The position numbers and the translations under genes are program-made. 64,000 nucleotides of DNA, from positions 33,593,660 to 33,657,659 of the forward strand of contig CM072159.1 in assembly GCA_036850595.1 (NCBI GenBank). Reading direction: 5' to 3'. This stretch comes from Rhyacichthys aspro (taxonomy: Eukaryota > Chordata > Actinopteri > Gobiiformes > Rhyacichthyidae). Positions 25,179 through 36,956 of this stretch are shown piece after piece. The notes under the pieces were generated by a model. The model searched no databases. It was not told the DNA's origin and saw only the letters and a list, made by a program, of their open reading frames with translations. Position 1 is the first letter of the stretch. Each line of letters begins with the position of its first letter.

Positions 25179-25278
25179 NNNNNNNNNNNNNNNNNNNNNN
25201 NNNNNNNNNNNNNNNNNNNNNNNNNNNNNNNNNNNNNNNNNNNNNNNNNNNNNNNNNNNNNNNNNNNNNNNNNNNNNN
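25179..25278. other. Assembly gap, 100 N
   Basis: Exactly 100 N. Left of it is the middle of a rint1 exon; right of it is the ZP intron minisatellite. The two sides do not belong to the same gene. Confidence 1.
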
Positions 25279-28200
25279 AACAGAAGTATTGTGTTTGTAA
25301 TATGTTTCAAGCATGTCAGTAACAGAAGTATTGTGTGTTTGTGTATGTTTCTCTCGTGTCAGTAACAGAAGTATTGTTGTGGTGTTTGTGTATGTTTCTC
25401 ACGTGTCAGTAACAGAAGTATTGTGTGTTTGTGTATGTTTCTCACGTGTCAGTAACAGAAGTATTGTGTGTTTGTGTATGTTTCTCACGTGTCAGTAACA
25501 GAAGTATTGTGTGGTTGTGTATGTTTGTCACTGTGTCAGTAATAGGAGAGAATTGTGTGTTTGTGTATGTTTCTCAAGGTGTCAGTAACTAAGTATTGTG
25601 TGTTTGTGCATGTTTCTCACGTGTCAGTAACTGAAGTATTGTGTGTTTGTATATGTTTCTCACATGTCAGTAACAGTAGTATTGTGTGTTTGTGCATGTT
25701 TCTCACGTGTCAGTAACAGAAGTATTGTGTTTGTATATGTTTCTCACGTGTCAGTAACAGAAGTATTGTGTTTGTGTATGTTTCTCACGTGTCAGTAACA
25801 GTAGTATTGTGTGTTTGTGTATGTTTCTCACGTGTCAGTAACTGAAGTATTGTGTGTTTGTGTATGTTTCTCACGTGTCAGTAACAGAAGTATTGTGTTT
25901 AGTGTATGTTTCTCACAAGTCAGTAACAGAAGTATTGTGTGTTTGTGTATGCTTCTCACGTGTCAGTAACAGAAGTATTGTGTTTGTGTATGTTTCTCAC
26001 ATGTCAGTAACAGAAGTATTGTGTGTTTGTGCATGTTTCTCTCAAGTCAGTAACAGAAGTATTGTGTGTTTGTGTATGTTTCTCACGTGTCAGTAACAGA
26101 AGTATTGTGTGTTTGTGCATGTTTCTCACGTGTCAGTAACAGAAGTATTGTGTGTTTGTGTATGTTTCGGATGTGTCAGTAACAGAAGTATTGTGTTTGT
26201 ATATGTTTCGTGTCAGTAACAGAAGTATTGTGTGTTGTGTATGTTTCTCACATGTCAGTAACTGAAGTATTGTGTGTTTGTGTATGTTTCCCACGTGTCA
26301 GTAACAGAAGTATTATGTTTCTCACATGTCAGTAACAGTAGTATTGTGTGTTTGTTTCTCACATGTCAGTAACAGAAGTATTGTGTTTTGTGTATGTTTC
26401 TCACGTGTCAGTAACAGAAGTATTGTGTTTGTGTATGTTTCTCACGTGTCAGTAACAGAAGTATTGTGTGTTGTGTATGTTTCTCACGTGTCAGTAACAG
26501 AAGTATTGTGTGTTTGTGTATGTTTCTCACGTGTCAGTAACAGAAGTATTGTGTGTTTGTGTATGTTTCTCACGTGTCAGTAACAGAAGTATTGTGTGTT
26601 TGTGTATGTTTCTCACGTGTCAGTAACAGAAGTATTGTGTTTGTGTATGTTTCTCACGTGTCAGTAACAGTAGTATTGTGTGTTTGTGTATGTTTCTCAC
26701 GTGTCAGTAACAGAAGTATTGTGTGTTTGTGTATGTTTCTCACGTGTCAGTAACAGAAGTATTGTGTGTTTGTGTATGTTTCTCACATGTCAGTAACAGT
26801 AGTATTGTGTGTTTGTGTATGTTTCTCACGTGTCAGTAACAGAAGTATTGTGTGTTTGTGTATGTTTCTCACGTGTCAGTAACAGAAGTATTGTGTTTGT
26901 GTATGTTTCTCACGTGTCAGTAACAGAAGTATTGTGTGTTTGTGTATGTTTCTCATGTGTCAGTAACAGAAGTATTGTGTTTGTATATGTTTCTCACGTG
27001 TCAGTAACAGAAGTATTGTGTTTGTGTATGTTTCTCACGTGTCAGTAACTGAAGTATTGTGTGTTTGTGTATGTTTCTCACGTGTCAGTAACAGAAGTAT
27101 TGTGTGTTTGTTTCTCACATGTCAGTAACAGTAGTATTGTGTGTTTGTTTCTCACATGTCAGTAACAGAAGTATTGTGTGTTTGTGTATGTTTCTCACGT
27201 GTCAGTAACAGAAGTATTGTGTTTGTATATGTTTCTCACGTGTCAGTAACAGAAGTATTGTGTTTGTGTATGTTTCTCACGTGTCAGTAACAGTAGTATT
27301 GTGTGTTTGTGTATGTTTCTCACGTGTCAGTAACAGAAGTATTGTGTGTTTGTGTATGTTTCTCACGTGTCAGTAACAGAAGTATTGTGTGTTTGTGTAT
27401 GTTTCTCACGTGTCAGTAACAGAAGTATTGTGTTTGTGTATGTTTCTCACGTGTCAGTAACAGTAGTATTGTGTGTTTGTGTATGTTTCTCACGTGTCAG
27501 TAACAGAAGTATTGTGTGTTTGTGTATGTTTCTCACGTGTCAGTAACAGAAGTATTGTGTGTTTGTGTATGTTTCTCACGTGTCAGTAACAGAAGTATTG
27601 TGTGTTTGTGTATGTTTCTCACGTGTCAGTAACAGAAGTATTGTGTGTTTGTGTATGTTTCTCACGTGTCAGTAACAGAAGTATTGTGTTTGTGTATGTT
27701 TCTCACGTGTCAGTAACAGAAGTATTGTGTTTGTGTATGTTTCTCACGTGTCAGTAACAGAAGTATTGTGTGTTTGTGTATGTTTCTCACGTGTCAGTAA
27801 CAGAAGTATTGTGTTTGTGTATGTTTCTCACGTGTCAGTAACAGAAGTATTGTGTGTTTGTGTATGTTTCTCACGTGTCAGTAACAGAAGTATTGTGTGT
27901 TTGTGTATGTTTCTCATGTGTCAGTAACAGAAGTATTGTGTTTGTGTATGTTTCTCACTGTCAGTAACAGAAGTATTGTGTTTGTGTATGTTTCTCACGT
28001 GTCAGTAACAGAAGTATTGTGTTTGTGTATGTTTCTCACGTGTCAGTAACAGAAGTATTGTGTTTGTGTATGTTTCTCACGTGTCAGTAACAGAAGTATT
28101 GTGTTTGTGTATGTTTCTCACGTGTCAGTAACAGAAGTATTGTGTTTGTGTATGTTTCTCACGTGTCAGTAACAGAAGTATTGTGTTTGTGTATGTTTCT

Positions 28201-28362
28201 CACCCGTCAGTAACAGAAGTATTGTGTTTGTATATGTTTCTCACGTGTCAGTAACAGAAGTATTGTGTTTGTGTATGTTTCTCACGTGTCAGTAACAGAA
28301 GTATTGTGTTTGTATATGTTTCTCACGTGTCAGTAACAGAAGTATTGTGTTTGTATATGTTT
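25279..28362. repeat. 41/43-bp minisatellite in ZP(-) intron, copy 1
   Basis: About 3.1 kb of a 41- or 43-bp unit (gtgtcagtaacagaagtatt, then gtgtttgtgtatgtttctca). Most units contain cacgtg. In gene sense the array starts exactly at the donor of exon 28368-28613: the exon end and donor read actgacag|gtgagaaac and the unit reads actgacacgtgagaaac. Frames such as FVYVSHVSVTEV are repeat translations. Confidence 0.95.
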
Positions 28363-28367
28363 CTCAC

Positions 28368-31300
28368 CTGTCAGTGATCAGGTCGTATCTGTCCGAGGCC
28401 TCAGGGTCTGATTCTTTCGTCCCCCAGCAGTCATCGATCAGCAGAGCCAGGCCAGCTTCTTCCATGTCCTGAGCCTCCAGCTTCACCCAGATCTTCTGAT
28501 CCAGGAACAGTTTAGTCGATGAATCCACAGGCTTCGTCAGGGCCTCGTCAGAGAAGGGCGTTATTACAACGTTAAAGGTGAACTGTCCCGTCGTATAGAC
28601 CAGCGACACAGAGCTGCACCACAAACACAGCTAGTTTAGTTTGGTTTAGTTTAGAGTCACCTTCACAAACCTGTTCATAAAGGTTCAGTTCTGGTTATTG
28701 GTATTATTTATAGTGTCCTGTTGAGCTCGTAGTAAACCATTAATGACCATCTTATCATGACACACTGGAGTTAAATTCCTTTTGAACAAAGCAAGATATG
28801 GTCACAGCATTATTCAAATAATTAATAAAATGGGAGTCCATCCCAAGAGCCCAAAGTGAGCCCACGTGACACATCCATGTAATACTATTTTCTGAGTAAA
28901 TCCAGTTGAATTTTTAGCATTTTTCATTTATTACATTTATATGAGTTACAGTAGTGGGTAATAGTACTGTATAAATGGAGTATATCGGGTAATAGTGCTG
29001 TATAAATGGAGTATAGTGGGTAATAGTGCTGTATAAATGGAGTATAGTGGGTAATAGTGCTGTATAAATGGAGTATAGTGGGTAATAGTACTGTATAAAT
29101 GGAGTATATTGGGTAATAGTGCTGTATAAATGGAGTATAGTGGGTAATAGTGCTGTATAAATGGAGTATAGTGGGTAATAGTACTGTATAAATGGAGTAT
29201 ATTGGGTAATAGTGCTGTATAAATGGAGTATATTGGGTAATAGTGCTGTATAAATGGAGTATAGTGGGTAATACTGTGCTGTATAAATGGAGTATAGTGG
29301 GTAATAGTGCTGTATAAATGGAGTAGTGGGTAATAGGACTGTGTAAATGGAGTTGTGGGTAATTGTACTGTATAAATGGAGTATAGTGGGTAATAGTGCT
29401 GTATAAATGGAGTATAGTGGGTAATAGTACTGTATAAATGGAGTATAGTGGGTAATAGTGGTGTATAAATGGAGTAGTGGGTAATAGGACTGTGTAAATG
29501 GAGTAGTGGGTAATTGTACTGTATAAATGGAGTATAGTGAGCAATAGTACTGTGTAAATGGAGTATAGTGGGTAATAATACTGTATAAATGGAGTATAGT
29601 GGGTAATAGTGCTCTATAAATGGAGTATAGTGGGTAATAGTGCTGTATAAATGGAGTATAGTGGGTAATAGTGCTGTATGTATGGAGTATAGTGGGTAAT
29701 AGTGGTGTATAAATGGAGTAGTGGGTAATAGGACTGTGTAAATGGAGTAGTGGGTAATTGTACTGTATAAATGGAGTATAGTGGGCAATAGCACTGTGTA
29801 AATGGAGTATAGTGGGTAATAATACTGTATAAATGGAGTATAGTGGGTAATAGTGCTCTATAAATGGAGTATAGTGGGTAATAGTGCTGTATGTATGGAG
29901 TATAGTGGGTAATAGTGCTGTATGAATGGAGTATAGTGGGTAATAGTGTTGTATAAATGGAGTATAGTGGGTAATAGTACTGTGTAAATGGAGTATAGTG
30001 GGTAATAGTGCTCTATAAATGGAGTATAGTGGGTAATAGTGTTGTGTAAATGGAGTATAGTGGGTAATAGTACTGTATAAATGGAGTATAGTGGGTAATA
30101 ATGCTGTATGTATGGAGTATAGTGGGTAATAGTGCTGTATAAATGGAATATAGTGGGTAATAGAATAGTGCTATATAAATGGAGTATAGTGGGTAATAGT
30201 GCTGTGTAAATGGAGTATAGTGGGTAATAGTACTGTATAAATGGAGTATAGTGGGTAATAGTGCTGTGTAAATGGAGTATAGTGGGTAATAGTACTGTAT
30301 AAATGGAGTATAGTGGGTAATAGTGCTGTGTAAATGGAGTAGTGGGAAAGTACTGTAAAATGGAAAGTGGTAAAGATGAGGGTAAAATGGAGTATAGTGG
30401 GTAATAGTACTGTATAAATGGAGTATAGTGGGTAATAGTGCTGTGTAAATGGAGTATAGTGGGTAATAGTACTGTATAAATGGAGTATAGTGGGTAATAG
30501 TGCTGTGTAAATGGAGTATAGTGGGTAATAGTACTGTATAAATGGAGTATAGTGGGTAATAGTACTGTGTAAATGGAGTATAGTGGGTAATAGTACTGTG
30601 TAAATGGAGTAGTACCCGTGAGCGATGCTGAAGGAGGCGGTGCTGGGCGCTGGTTGACTGTAGGCGCAGGAGAACTCGACCGACACAGCGTTTTCAAACG
30701 TAATGGTGGAGCTCTGTGAATTCTGGATGGTGTTGGTGTAGATGATCTGGTTGCCCTTTTCCTACAAAAACACATAAACTGTGTCCAAAATCACTTCATC
30801 TCTTTAGATATTGTGCTTCATCAACAACTAAACTGCAATTTTGGTCTTTTAGATAAAATGTCTAAAATCTAACCAGGAAAGTCCCACTGAGAAGACAGAT
30901 CTCTTTGACAGAGAAGTCCTGGCCCCGTGGGGACCTACATGTGTTTAGTGGGAAACTGGAGCATTTGGGAATCGAACCCAGGACCTTCTTGGTGTGAGGC
31001 ATGAGTGGTCATCACAACCATTAAAACAAAACCTGTGCTGGTTGAACTGACAAACAATCCTCTCAGACCTTTCTAATGGTGCAGGAGTCAGACTTCTCTG
31101 TGTTTCTGCTCAGTGTCTCTTTATTGAACCCATCCAGCAGAGGGGGGTACACTGTTGGTTCTATTTTTTTCCATGTGTCCGTATTAAAAACCAGCAGCAG
31201 CTTGTTTAGTTAAAGCCTAAATGTAATTAAAAGAAGTGAACAACAGACCCACCTGGATTTCACCGCCGCAGAGTTTGGAGCCACCGAACTCGAAGGTTAT

Positions 31301-32107
31301 GGTTTTATCTGTTTCACTGATGGTCCCTGAGCAGGAGGCGTCGTTCAGGTGGAGGTGGGTGTAGTTGATGCTTTTTTCCTCCAGGAAGCATGTGTAGAGC
31401 GAGCTGGAGGCAGTTCCAGCCTGACATGAAGGTGGAGGTCCTGAACATCCAGAGACACATACAGACGTTAGACCAATCTGCTCTCGTCATGTTGCTGCTT
31501 CAAGAACCTGGAATCGTTCTCAAAAGATAAACATATTTTGTGAGTTTTAGTGAAAATATACCGTAAAGGTTTGCCTGTCGCAGCTCGTGCACAGCCCTGT
31601 CCTGGCAGTAGCAGGCCGGCACATTATTACTGGTGACAGCACAGAACTCCTCAGAACCACAGGCATGGTCCAGACAAACAGACAGAGCTGGAAACAGACG
31701 CAGAGTTACAAACCTGTTCATCAGAAAGACTCTCCATAGGCTCCTCTGAATGTCTTACGGCAGGAGAAGTGGTCCCTCCAGTTTCCCCGGATCCTGCAGG
31801 TTCTGGCGTAAGCGTCCAGAAAGTAACAGCGCAGTCCGTCCACATCGGGATAACGACACAACAAACCGTCAGCACAGACATCAGAGTAGGCTCCTGGATG
31901 GACGTCACAGCCGAAAGTATCCGACATCAGCCTCAGTTTGTCTTCACAGCTGCAAGAAACAAGGGCATCAGCTGGAAGTTCTTCTCACATTAGTCGTATA
32001 ATTTAAAACTTTAAATTCATATGTTAATGTCTGGCTTTGCTCACCTTGTAGTTACAGCGGGACAGTCAATACCATCACCATCAGTGTCTGACACCACAGT
32101 GTCACAG
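28368..32107 (-). CDS. ZP-domain glycoprotein, minus-strand copy 1 (5'-truncated)
   Basis: Exons 32045-32107, 31759-31949, 31562-31687, 31253-31440, 30616-30761, 28368-28613; all phases match. Modules: short Cys segment (CDTVVSDTDGDGIDC); C8-like module (RCYFLDAYARTC, NWRDHFSC); EGF-like (CGSEEFCAVTSN, ACYCQD); ZP-N over two exons (LYTCFLEEKSINYTHLHLND, CSGTISETDK; VEFSCAYSQ); start of ZP-C (DQKIWVKLEAQD, LLIDDCWGTKES, SDRYDLITD). The last two exons are expected in the array direction and probably are 3501-3656 and 3418-3432, on the other side of the inserted contig. Compared with the gene at 6986-12428 it lacks the signal, VWD and preceding exons: upstream of 32107 lies a minisatellite and then a divergent ZP gene. 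I see no signal peptide, so it may be a non-functional fragment or use a distant 5' exon. Confidence 0.75.
28951..30613. repeat. 31-bp minisatellite in ZP(-) intron, copy 1
   Basis: About 1.7 kb of a 31-bp unit (tataaatggagtatagtggg, taatagtact). In gene sense it begins at the donor of exon 30616-30761 (cacgg|gtactactcc). A corrupted patch is at 30335-30385. Homologous arrays are 0.7 kb (44952-45676) and 1.7 kb (61031-62766). LLPTILHLYSTITHYTPF frames are repeat translations. Confidence 0.95.
30868..31025 (-). mobile_element. Fish SINE-like remnant
   Basis: Minus strand reads caagaaggtcctgggttcga followed by ttccc, a tRNA T-arm-like B box found in common teleost SINEs, near a stretch resembling another frequent fish repeat (aaccaggaaagtccca). 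It lies in the ZP-N intron and is present in the two other ZP(-) copies, so insertion predates the duplications. Confidence 0.45.
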
Positions 32108-32208
32108 CTAGAGGGCGACAAAAACAAACATCCTCAGACCAAAAAGACCCCAGAAGGTGAGGAGATTAAAAAACATACTTCAGGCTAAAGTCATGTTTGG
32201 TAATATTA

Positions 32209-32612
32209 ATTAATATCGATATTAGACTCGAAATTAGACTCGATATTAGACTCGATATTAGACTCGATATAATACTCAATATTAGACTCGATATTAGACT
32301 CGATATAAGACTCGATATAAGACTCGATATTAGACTCGATATAATACTCGATATTAGACTCGATATTAGACTCGATATTACACTCGATATTAGACTCGAT
32401 ATTAGACTCGATATAATAATCAATATAAGACTCGATATTAGACTCGATATAATACTCGATATAAGACTCAATATTAGACTCAATATTAGACTCGATATAA
32501 TACTCGATATAAGACTCGATATTAGACTCGATATTAAACTCGATATACTCGAAAGATTAGACTCGATATTAGACTCGATATAATACTCAATATTAGACTC
32601 GATATTAGACTG
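32209..32612. repeat. 12-bp minisatellite at the divergent ZP junction, copy 1
   Basis: Units gactcgatatta / gactcgatataa. It is the same motif as 3988-6961 in opposite orientation, so relative to ZP(+) it has the same sense as it has relative to the tectorin-like gene. It separates the first exons of ZP(-) and ZP(+). Confidence 0.95.
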
Positions 32613-32696
32613 ACAGAGGAGTAAAGTCAGAAGAGTGTAAATGTGATTGTGTGTAAATGTTCAGTAACATTTAGAGCCTCTGTGTGTGATGTTCAG

Positions 32697-34402
32697 GTGA
32701 TGAACCCACCTGTCTGAGTGACGCTGCCTCCACTACACTCTACACCTGTTTCCTGGAAGAAAGCCTGGTCGACTACAACGACCTGCACCTGGAAGACCCC
32801 ACCTGCACAGGAACATACGACAGTTCAGACAAAAGCATTACCTTTGAGTTCAGTGGCTCCAGCCCCTGTGGAGGTGAAATAAGGGTGGGTCCTGTTTATG
32901 AAGAATCTTGATCCAAATATCAGAGTGTGGTCAAAGTTCTGACTGAATTTCCTTTAGTCCGAGGCCAGCGACAGATGCTGGTTTATCTTTGACTGTGCAT
33001 CAAGCAGCACAGACCAGACACAGATAAACTGTACAAACAAACCTTGTTTAATATGTGTTGTACCTAATGTACAATGTATAAAGGCTATGTCTGCAGTTAC
33101 TATTATTAGTTAAAGAGCAGCAGAATGTGGAGCAAATGCAGACATTAAGTTCTAAGTTAATTTGTGTTAATCTGTGTGATGTTGTAGGAGTCAGGAAACC
33201 AGGTCGTCTACACCAACACCATTAAGAACACCATTGAGGGCACCATCACCCACGAAAACCCTGTGTCCATCGACTTCTCCTGCGCCTACACTCAGCCAAG
33301 TCTCCAAACCATCTCCTTCACCATCGCCGACGGGTAAGAGTCTAGGTCTGAAAACATACAGCTCCAGGAGGCTAGGACCTAGCTAACGGTCCACTGCCTT
33401 CAGTCCGACTTCACTGAGACTTTGTCAAAACTGTGAGCATTAACCCGGCTCGGTTTGTTTTGCAGCTCTGTGAGTCTGACCTACTCCACGAGAGAATTCC
33501 AGTTCTATTTGACCGTAGGAACCTTTTCTGACGAGGCCCTGACGAAGCCTGTGTCTTCATCATCTGAAGTGTTCCTGGATCAGAAGATCTGGGTGAAGCT
33601 GGAGGTTCAGGACATGGGAGAAGGTGGGGAGGCTCAGGGGGTGGGAGAAGGTGGCGTGGCTCTGCTGATCGATGACTGCTGGGGGACGAAAGAATCAAGC
33701 TCTGAGTCCTCGGACAGATACGACCTGATCACTGACAGGTGAGAGGACACGTCTGTGGCTTCTGTCCAACAAACTAGTGCCAGTTCAAAAACGTTCCATT
33801 GAATATGTTCAGCTCTTTATGTTTGAATAATATGTAGAAATGATGATGATGTTGAAGGCAGATTGCAGTAGAACTTTTTTATCAACATGTGGCAGCAGTG
33901 AAAGTCCTTCAAAATTAAAAAAAACCTAAATCTCACAAAAGAAAAGACTTAAGTGAGCACCAGCTGAACCACTTTAAGACTTAAGGCAGAACATGGTCCA
34001 TCTGAGTCCTGATTAAAAACCAGTTTACTTCCCGTTTGAAATAGACCTAATTTTACTTTCAAAATGGTGTCGTGTGAACAGTTTGCTAAATGCTAAAGAG
34101 CAGCTAAAACATCTGTTTGAACTGTTTGCAGCTGTGTTGTTCCCACTGATGGAAGTGTGGAGCTGGTGTCAAACGGACAGACACTCACCTCCGTCTTTGC
34201 CTTTAAACTCTTTGAGTTTGTCGGAGCCACCACTGATAACCTCTACCTTCACTGCCAGGTCAAACTGTGCATCGTCGGCACCAACTGTTCCCCGGTAACA
34301 CTCCGTTATTTACACCAGATCTACACCTGCCCCAAGGTGAATGTTTAGAATAACATCTTAAATCCTTGTGTCTCTCATTTACAGACGTGTTCTGGTTCTT
34401 AG
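32697..34402 (+). CDS. ZP-domain glycoprotein, plus-strand copy 1 (5'-truncated)
   Basis: Exons 32697-32884, 33188-33333, 33466-33738, 34132-34294, 34385-34402 (stop TAG), in phase, 261 residues plus stop. Complete ZP domain: ZP-N (LYTCFLEESLVDYNDLHLED, CGGEIR, IDFSCAYTQ) and ZP-C (DQKIWVKLEVQD, LLIDDCWGTKES, YLHCQVKLCIVGTNCSP, ending TCSGS). The third exon carries a 9-residue Gly/Glu-rich insertion (GGEAQGVGE) absent from minus-strand paralogs. First exon begins in phase 1, as the ZP-N exon does after an EGF-like exon, so upstream EGF, C8, VWD and signal exons are missing; the upstream intron holds the 12-bp minisatellite and then the divergent ZP(-). Introns are short (81-393 nt) and free of arrays. 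Likely a truncated or incomplete gene. Confidence 0.75.
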
Positions 34403-34439
34403 ATTGAATCATCACTTGGACCAAGTAAGTAATGACTGT

Positions 34440-34445
34440 AATAAA
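34440..34445 (+). terminator. Polyadenylation signal of ZP(+) copy 1
   Basis: aataaa 38 nt after the stop codon; a second aataaa is at 34764-34769. Confidence 0.5.
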
Positions 34446-36040
34446 GTTCTCTGTAGGAACAGGCTGGTGTCTATAAAACAAACCATAAGAATGTATTCAA
34501 ACAGAAACAGATTCACCTAAACTGATTAAAATGTCTAAATATTGATTATAATTGTTTTTTCAGGTTGTGCTGCTGCCGAGTCGGACTCTACAGATGTTTA
34601 TTTACTTTATACTAAAACCAATCAAACATGAAATCACTTAGAATCAGTATTTTACTCATAATGATTTGCTAAATTGGTGTAAGTTTCTTATTTTTAATAG
34701 TCCTAATTAATAATTACAACTATGATTATCACTGTAATCAATCTTTCTTTTGATTTTGAGCATAATAAAAACTGAAGCATGGCCCTGTGTCTTTTAACTC
34801 ATTTAAATAGATGTGTTGTTGCTGAGGCTGAAATATGTTCAAACAGAAAACATTTAAAGTAGGTTTGTTGTTACCAGTAACAAGTGTCTATTTTTGTTTT
34901 TTAAAAATTCTGAAAATAATCAAATACTTCTTTGTGATCAGGACGAAAGTTGTTTATAAGATTAATGATAATGACGTAACAGTGTAATAGAGTAATATGG
35001 GATTAGTGTTTGAAATATCAACATTAGTTTAAAAAATACACACTTTTACCAAGAAAAAATATAACTTGAAAAGGGCAGTTTTGTCCCGAAACAGGTTCTG
35101 AAGTTTAAATAAGACACACAGCTTAATTTAACAATGTTTTTAACTCGTAAAATCAGCAAATAGCACCAACATTTAACATAAAAGAAAACACGTCTTAACT
35201 GTGTCTGTCTTCAACAAAAACAACATTGTGTTGTTGTTCACATATTCATTTATTATTTTTACTGAAGTCAAACTCAAAAACAGAGAAAAAGAGAAACCTC
35301 CCACAACAACCACTGCTATACTCCACTAAACACTCCTACAGTTCCATTAGAGACAAGTTTAACCTCATTTCCTCATGTGTTCTAATGCTTTTATAAAGTC
35401 TAACCTCATTATTCCACAAACATCAAACTTAACGTTGCACAAATGTCCAAAGTCTGAACTCCTTTAAACACGTGAGGCATGTTGCTTTAAGAAGGTGAAG
35501 ACCTGCTGCGTAGTTTTAAGGAGGGTTTTAGAGCGCGTTTAATGAAAGGATGGACATGTGGGCGGAGCTTCCCTGATGATTGACAGGTCAAACCCGTGGG
35601 ACAGATACTTTAACATGTTTAATTTCACCTGTGAACTCAAGAGGCGTGTGTGAACAACATGCACTGATGTGCATCTGAACTATGGACAAAATGAACACCT
35701 TCATTCTTAAATATCATATAAATAAAAGAGATAGACATACATTTATACAAACCTTACCTTTGTCTTTTACTTTAATTAAATCCATATTGTGACACGAGGA
35801 GCAGCAGGATAATAATAATAATAATATAATCATAAACGACAGGACAACAGAGCCAGAGCAGTCCAGGTGTCTGCAGGTGAGTAAAGGACGTCCTGGTTCT
35901 GGACAGATTTAGTTGAACCACTCTCTGTTTGTTTGTAAGACTCCTGTGACAAAAACTAATCAATAACAAAACATTTACAGCAGTTTATCGTTCAAATTAA
36001 AAGAACTTGGCTTTCTTATTTAATATAAAGCACATTTACT
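34446..36040. other. Spacer between ZP(+) 3' end and lectin B 3' end
   Basis: No gene recognised. Contains an aat microsatellite near 35810. Repeated almost identically at 49673-51280. Confidence 0.6.
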
Positions 36041-36046
36041 TTTTAT

Positions 36047-36475
36047 AGTTTGGTCCTAGTTCTGGTTTGGTCCTGGTCCTGGTTCTGGTTCTGGTCTTGT
36101 TCTGGTCTGGACTTGGTTCTGGTTCTGGTCTTGGTTCTGATTCTGGTTCTGGTCCTGGTCTTGTTCTGGTCTGGTCCTGGTTCTGGTTCTGGTTCTGGTT
36201 TTGGTCTGGTTCTGGTTTTGGTCTGGTCCTGGTTTTGCTCTGGTCCTGGTTCTCAGGTGCTGGTTCTGGACCTGGTCTCGCTCTTGTTTTGGTCTGGTTC
36301 TGTTTGGACTGGTCCTTTTTTTGGTCCTGGTCCTGGTCCTGGTCCTGGTCCTGGTTCTGGTTCTGGTTCTGGTCCTGGTCCGGTTCTGGTTTTGGTCTGG
36401 TCCTGGTTTTGGTCTGGTTCTGGTCCTGGTCCTGGTCCTGGTCCGGTTCTGGTTTTGGTCTGGTCCTGGTTTTGG

Positions 36476-36511
<36 letters not shown>

Positions 36512-36665
36512 CCTGGTCCGGTTCTGGTTTTGGTCTGGTTCTGGTCTTGTTCTGGTCCTGGTCCTGGTCCTGGTTCTGGTCTTGTTCTGGTCTGGTCCTG
36601 GTTTGGTTCTGGTTTTGGTTTTGGTCTGGTCCTGGTTTTGGTCTGGTCCTGGTTTTGGTCTGGTC

Positions 36666-36700
<35 letters not shown>

Positions 36701-36868
36701 CCTTGTCCTAGTCCGGTTCTGGTTTTGGTCTGGTTCTGGTTCTGGTTCTGGTCCTTGTCCTGGTCCGGTTCTGGTTTTGGTCTGGTCCTGGTTTTGGTCT
36801 GGTTCTGGTTCTGGTCCTTGTCCTGATCCTGGTTCTGGTTTTGGTCTGGTCCTGGTTTTGGTCTGGTC

Positions 36869-36903
<35 letters not shown>

Positions 36904-36917
36904 CCTTGTCCTAGTCC

Positions 36918-36956
<39 letters not shown>

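Noticed and set aside
25279..28362. CRISPR-like regular repeats
   Set aside because: Head-to-tail units without unique spacers, in a vertebrate intron.
28924..30775. Tyr/Pro/Thr-rich frames of 170-305 codons
   Set aside because: 31-bp array read across intron; the real exon 30616-30761 uses another frame for most of them.
30960..31005. tRNA gene (T-arm-like gggttcgattccc)
   Set aside because: Only the B-box region is recognisable; no acceptor stem or anticodon arm. Treated as a SINE-like remnant.
32108..32190. Possible minus-strand signal peptide (MFFNLLTFWGLFG) for ZP(-)
   Set aside because: The frame stops at TAG immediately before the first exon, and no good donor follows the hydrophobic stretch.
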